NCBI GenBank assembly: GCA_937864385.1
Contig: CALMJN010000408.1
Location: forward strand, 1-8,065
Length of the DNA: 8,065 nucleotides
Origin: an uncultured Methanosarcinales archaeon
Lineage (GTDB): Archaea; Halobacteriota; Methanosarcinia; Methanotrichales; Methanotrichaceae
Reading direction: 5' to 3'
Positions 6,030-8,065 of the stretch are shown one piece after another. The notes beneath the pieces are model-generated. The model was given only the letters and a program-made list of their open reading frames with translations, was not told the DNA's origin and made no database searches. Every line of letters begins with the position of its first letter. The first letter of the stretch is position 1. The translations under genes and the position numbers were made by a program.

Positions 6030-8065
6030 ATGAGTGGGGAAGAGATGAGATATATGGAGAGTGAGGATATGGGAAAATTCAAAGCCAAGCATAAGGACAA
6101 ATTCAACTGTGCAATTAGGCAGAAACATTTGACCCGATTTTTCATTCTTGCCGTTCTGATGGTCGCGGGCATTTTCTTAATCCTGCCCGCCTCAACGGCA
6201 CAGGAATGGCCCTTCGATGACGGGGACATTGGTCTCGGCACACCTGATATGGGCATGGGGGATGGAATGGCTCCCGCCGCTAACCAGCCACCTGTCATCA
6301 CCGATCTTGAGAGCAACCCGTCCAGCCCCCAGTTGGCGGGCAGCACTATCAGATGGACGGCCAGGGCAAGAGACCCGGAAGGCGAGCCTCTGTCCTTTCT
6401 CTTCCAGGTTAAGGGCCCCTATACGGGAGGATCATGGCGGACTATAGCCGACTGGTCCTCAGAAAATCGCTTTGTTTGGGATACCGGTTCATATTCGGCG
6501 GGAGATTATGAGATAAAGGTTCGGGTAGAGGACAGGTCTTTAGGAGAGGCAGAAAAGACCGCCTACTTCCAGCTTAACGAACCAGAGCCGCAACCTCGAG
6601 AGATCAAGGAAGAAGCCCGTCCGGCTCCGGTGGAGGAGCAGGCATTTGTTCCAACCCCGACCGTCTCTCCTTATCAGGAGCAAACTGCTATTCCAGATCA
6701 AGGCTTCTATCCTGATCAGACATCCTATCAGGAGCAAGAGGTTGAAGCTCAGAGGCAAGCCCCTCCCAATCAGGCTCCGGTTATGACCGGACTGACCTCT
6801 TCTCCCGCCAGCCCCCAGGAGGCAGGCAGCGCGGTGAGTTGGACGGCAGAAGCAGTGGATGATGAGGGGGATAGATTGCAGTATATCTTCTGGCTGGACG
6901 GAATCCCCCAGACCGATTGGCAGGATATGCCTCAATGGATCTGGTACACCTCCGCCAGCCAGGCCGGGACTCATAGCATAGAAGCCCTGGTCAGGGACAA
7001 CAACCACAATCCAGAAGGAGACTCTTCCAAGAGCTCATCTTTTACATTGAACCGGCCCAATGAAAGACCGGAGATCATTAATTTCGCTTCGGACAAGTCC
7101 AGCCCCCAACAGGCCGGCTCCACTGTGATCTGGACGGTTGAGGCCAGGGATGGGGACGGAGATGCCATCCAGTACCAGTTCTCTCTGGACGGCTATACCG
7201 TCCAGGATTGGTCGGACAGCCCGTCCTGGAGTTGGTCGCCAGATCAGATAGGCATGCATACGGTTGAGGCCAGGATCAGAGATGGCAATCATGATCTCAA
7301 TGGCGACGACGCCCGAAGCGAGAGATTTGAGATCGCCCTGCCGCCCAACCAGGCTCCAGCCTTTAGACAGCTCTCACCGGACCGGCAAAGTCCCCAGATG
7401 ACGGGCACAGTTGTGACCTGGACAGCATCGGCATCTGATGCCGAGGGTGATCCAGTGCAGTTCCAGTTCTCAATGGACGGCAACGTGGTACAGGAATGGT
7501 CGGACAGCTCGACATGGAGCTGGACGGCTGATCAGCTGGGAACGCATACCGTTGAGGTCAAAGTCAGAGACGGCCAGCATGATCCCAATGGAGACGGCTC
7601 ACTTAGCTCTTCCATGGAGATCGTTGCGCCAGCCAACATTGCCCCAACCCTGACCTCCCTGAATCCGGACAAAGAGAGCCCACAGGTGACCGGGACGACT
7701 GTAGCCTGGAATGCGATAGCAACCGATGCCGAGGATGATCCCCTCCAGTTCCAGTTCTCTCTGGACGGAAGTGTGGTCCAGGACTGGTCGGATAGCCCGG
7801 CCTGGAGCTGGACGGCAGATCAGGTCGGAACGCATGCGGTCGAGGTCAAGGTCAGAGACGGCCAGCATGATATCAATGGAGACAGCTCACTGAGTGCGTC
7901 CTTCGAGATCGCTCCGCCAGCCAACACTGCCCCAACCCTGACCTCCCTGAATCCGGACAAAGAGAGCCCACAGGTGACCGGGACGACTGTAGCCTGGAAT
8001 GCGGCTGCAACCGATGCAGAGGACGATCCTCTCCAGTTCCAGTTCACATTGGACGGGAATGTGGT
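6030..8065 (+). CDS. Exported tandem-repeat protein with Ig-like domains (3'-partial)
   Basis: The frame stays open to the window edge (678 full codons from ATG 6030), so the C-terminus is missing. Order: a basic N-terminal segment, a hydrophobic signal or anchor stretch (FFILAVLMVAGIFLILPASTA, about residues 40-59), a short Gly/Met/Asp-rich linker, one divergent repeat (6282-6578), a Pro/Gln/Glu-rich linker with YQEQ and YPDQ motifs (6579-6767), then repeats of 96-97 residues starting at 6768, 7059, 7347, 7635 and 7923. Each has an NxAP opening, SPQxxGTxVxWTA, DxEGDPLQFQFSLDG, a tryptophan-rich VQDWSDSPxWSW, and GTHTVEVKVRDGxHDxNGD, the last like a calcium-binding loop. The folds look like surface beta-sandwich (Ig/PKD or Y_Y_Y-like) domains; the exact family is uncertain. 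A cell-surface, adhesion or sheath role is inference. Start is ambiguous: in-frame ATGs at 5994, 6030, 6045, 6054 and 6069; GGAG at 6056-6059 would serve 6069 well. Confidence 0.85.
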   Translation, partial: MSGEEMRYMESEDMGKFKAKHKDKFNCAIRQKHLTRFFILAVLMVAGIFLILPASTAQEWPFDDGDIGLGTPDMGMGDGMAPAANQPPVITDLESNPSSPQLAGSTIRWTARARDPEGEPLSFLFQVKGPYTGGSWRTIADWSSENRFVWDTGSYSAGDYEIKVRVEDRSLGEAEKTAYFQLNEPEPQPREIKEEARPAPVEEQAFVPTPTVSPYQEQTAIPDQGFYPDQTSYQEQEVEAQRQAPPNQAPVMTGLTSSPASPQEAGSAVSWTAEAVDDEGDRLQYIFWLDGIPQTDWQDMPQWIWYTSASQAGTHSIEALVRDNNHNPEGDSSKSSSFTLNRPNERPEIINFASDKSSPQQAGSTVIWTVEARDGDGDAIQYQFSLDGYTVQDWSDSPSWSWSPDQIGMHTVEARIRDGNHDLNGDDARSERFEIALPPNQAPAFRQLSPDRQSPQMTGTVVTWTASASDAEGDPVQFQFSMDGNVVQEWSDSSTWSWTADQLGTHTVEVKVRDGQHDPNGDGSLSSSMEIVAPANIAPTLTSLNPDKESPQVTGTTVAWNAIATDAEDDPLQFQFSLDGSVVQDWSDSPAWSWTADQVGTHAVEVKVRDGQHDINGDSSLSASFEIAPPANTAPTLTSLNPDKESPQVTGTTVAWNAAATDAEDDPLQFQFTLDGNV
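6768..8065 (+). repeat. Coding tandem repeat array, 288-base unit
   Basis: Four full units (6768-7058, 7059-7346, 7347-7634, 7635-7922) and a partial one (7923-8065) lie head to tail inside the surface-protein gene. The first is 291 bases and the other full units are exactly 288 (96 codons). Similarity rises steadily to the right: the last two share an unbroken 76-base identical stretch (7640-7715 and 7928-8003), and their proteins differ at 4 of the 47 residues that can be compared. The array continues past the window. Such a gradient is expected from recent unit duplication or gene conversion at the growing end. A more diverged copy at 6282-6578 is separated by the linker. Confidence 0.9.

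Noticed and set aside
6540..8047. Repeated antisense frames of 64 to 155 codons over the repeat array
   Set aside because: They recur with the 288-base period, as expected for shadows of the repeat units; the plus-strand frame is open throughout and has the signal peptide and domains.
6768..8065. Periodic array considered as a CRISPR or non-coding satellite
   Set aside because: The unit is 288 bases, keeps one reading frame and encodes a conserved domain pattern, so it is a coding repeat.

Overview
The window looks like chromosomal DNA of a methanogenic archaeon, most likely in or near the Methanosarcinales (a Methanothrix/Methanosaeta-like genome is my best guess, from family knowledge and not from a search). 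The support is an archaeal-type cofactor-independent phosphoglycerate mutase, a stand-alone GMP synthetase glutaminase subunit (archaea usually split this enzyme), a tetrahydromethanopterin-dependent formaldehyde-activating enzyme, short AT-rich TATA-like intergenic regions, and a large secreted protein with Ig-like repeats of a style common in that order. Coding density is high and the genes are moderately GC-rich.

Layout, left to right: (1) bases 2-1096, plus strand, the 3' part of apgM, cut by the window edge. (2) A convergent gap at 1097-1253 with a GC-rich hairpin. (3) 1254-3848, minus strand, a large exported type I sulfatase with a formylglycine signature and an unusual low-complexity N-terminal spacer. 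Its ribosome binding site points to a non-standard ATT start just upstream of the TTG and ATG codons. (4) 3988-4638, minus strand, a YkgJ/CxxCxxCC cysteine-cluster protein whose start overlaps (5) the end of guaAa (4626-5171, minus strand). (6) A 137-base, very AT-rich divergent promoter region. (7) 5309-5815, plus strand, fae. (8) A 214-base non-coding stretch with several inverted repeats. (9) 6030 to the right edge, plus strand, a large exported protein made of tandem repeats of about 96 residues, with no stop before the window ends.

Most genes are core metabolism: glycolysis/gluconeogenesis (apgM), purine synthesis (guaAa) and one-carbon/formaldehyde handling (fae). The accessory content is the two exported proteins. 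The sulfatase is uncommon in methanogens, depends on a formylglycine-generating maturation system not visible here, and may have been acquired. The repeat protein shows near-identical C-terminal repeat units, which indicates recent duplication or homogenisation. I see no CRISPR array, insertion sequence, tRNA, rRNA or defence island, and no clear new multi-gene system. The most unusual signals are the sulfatase start region and its N-terminal spacer, and the repeat array.
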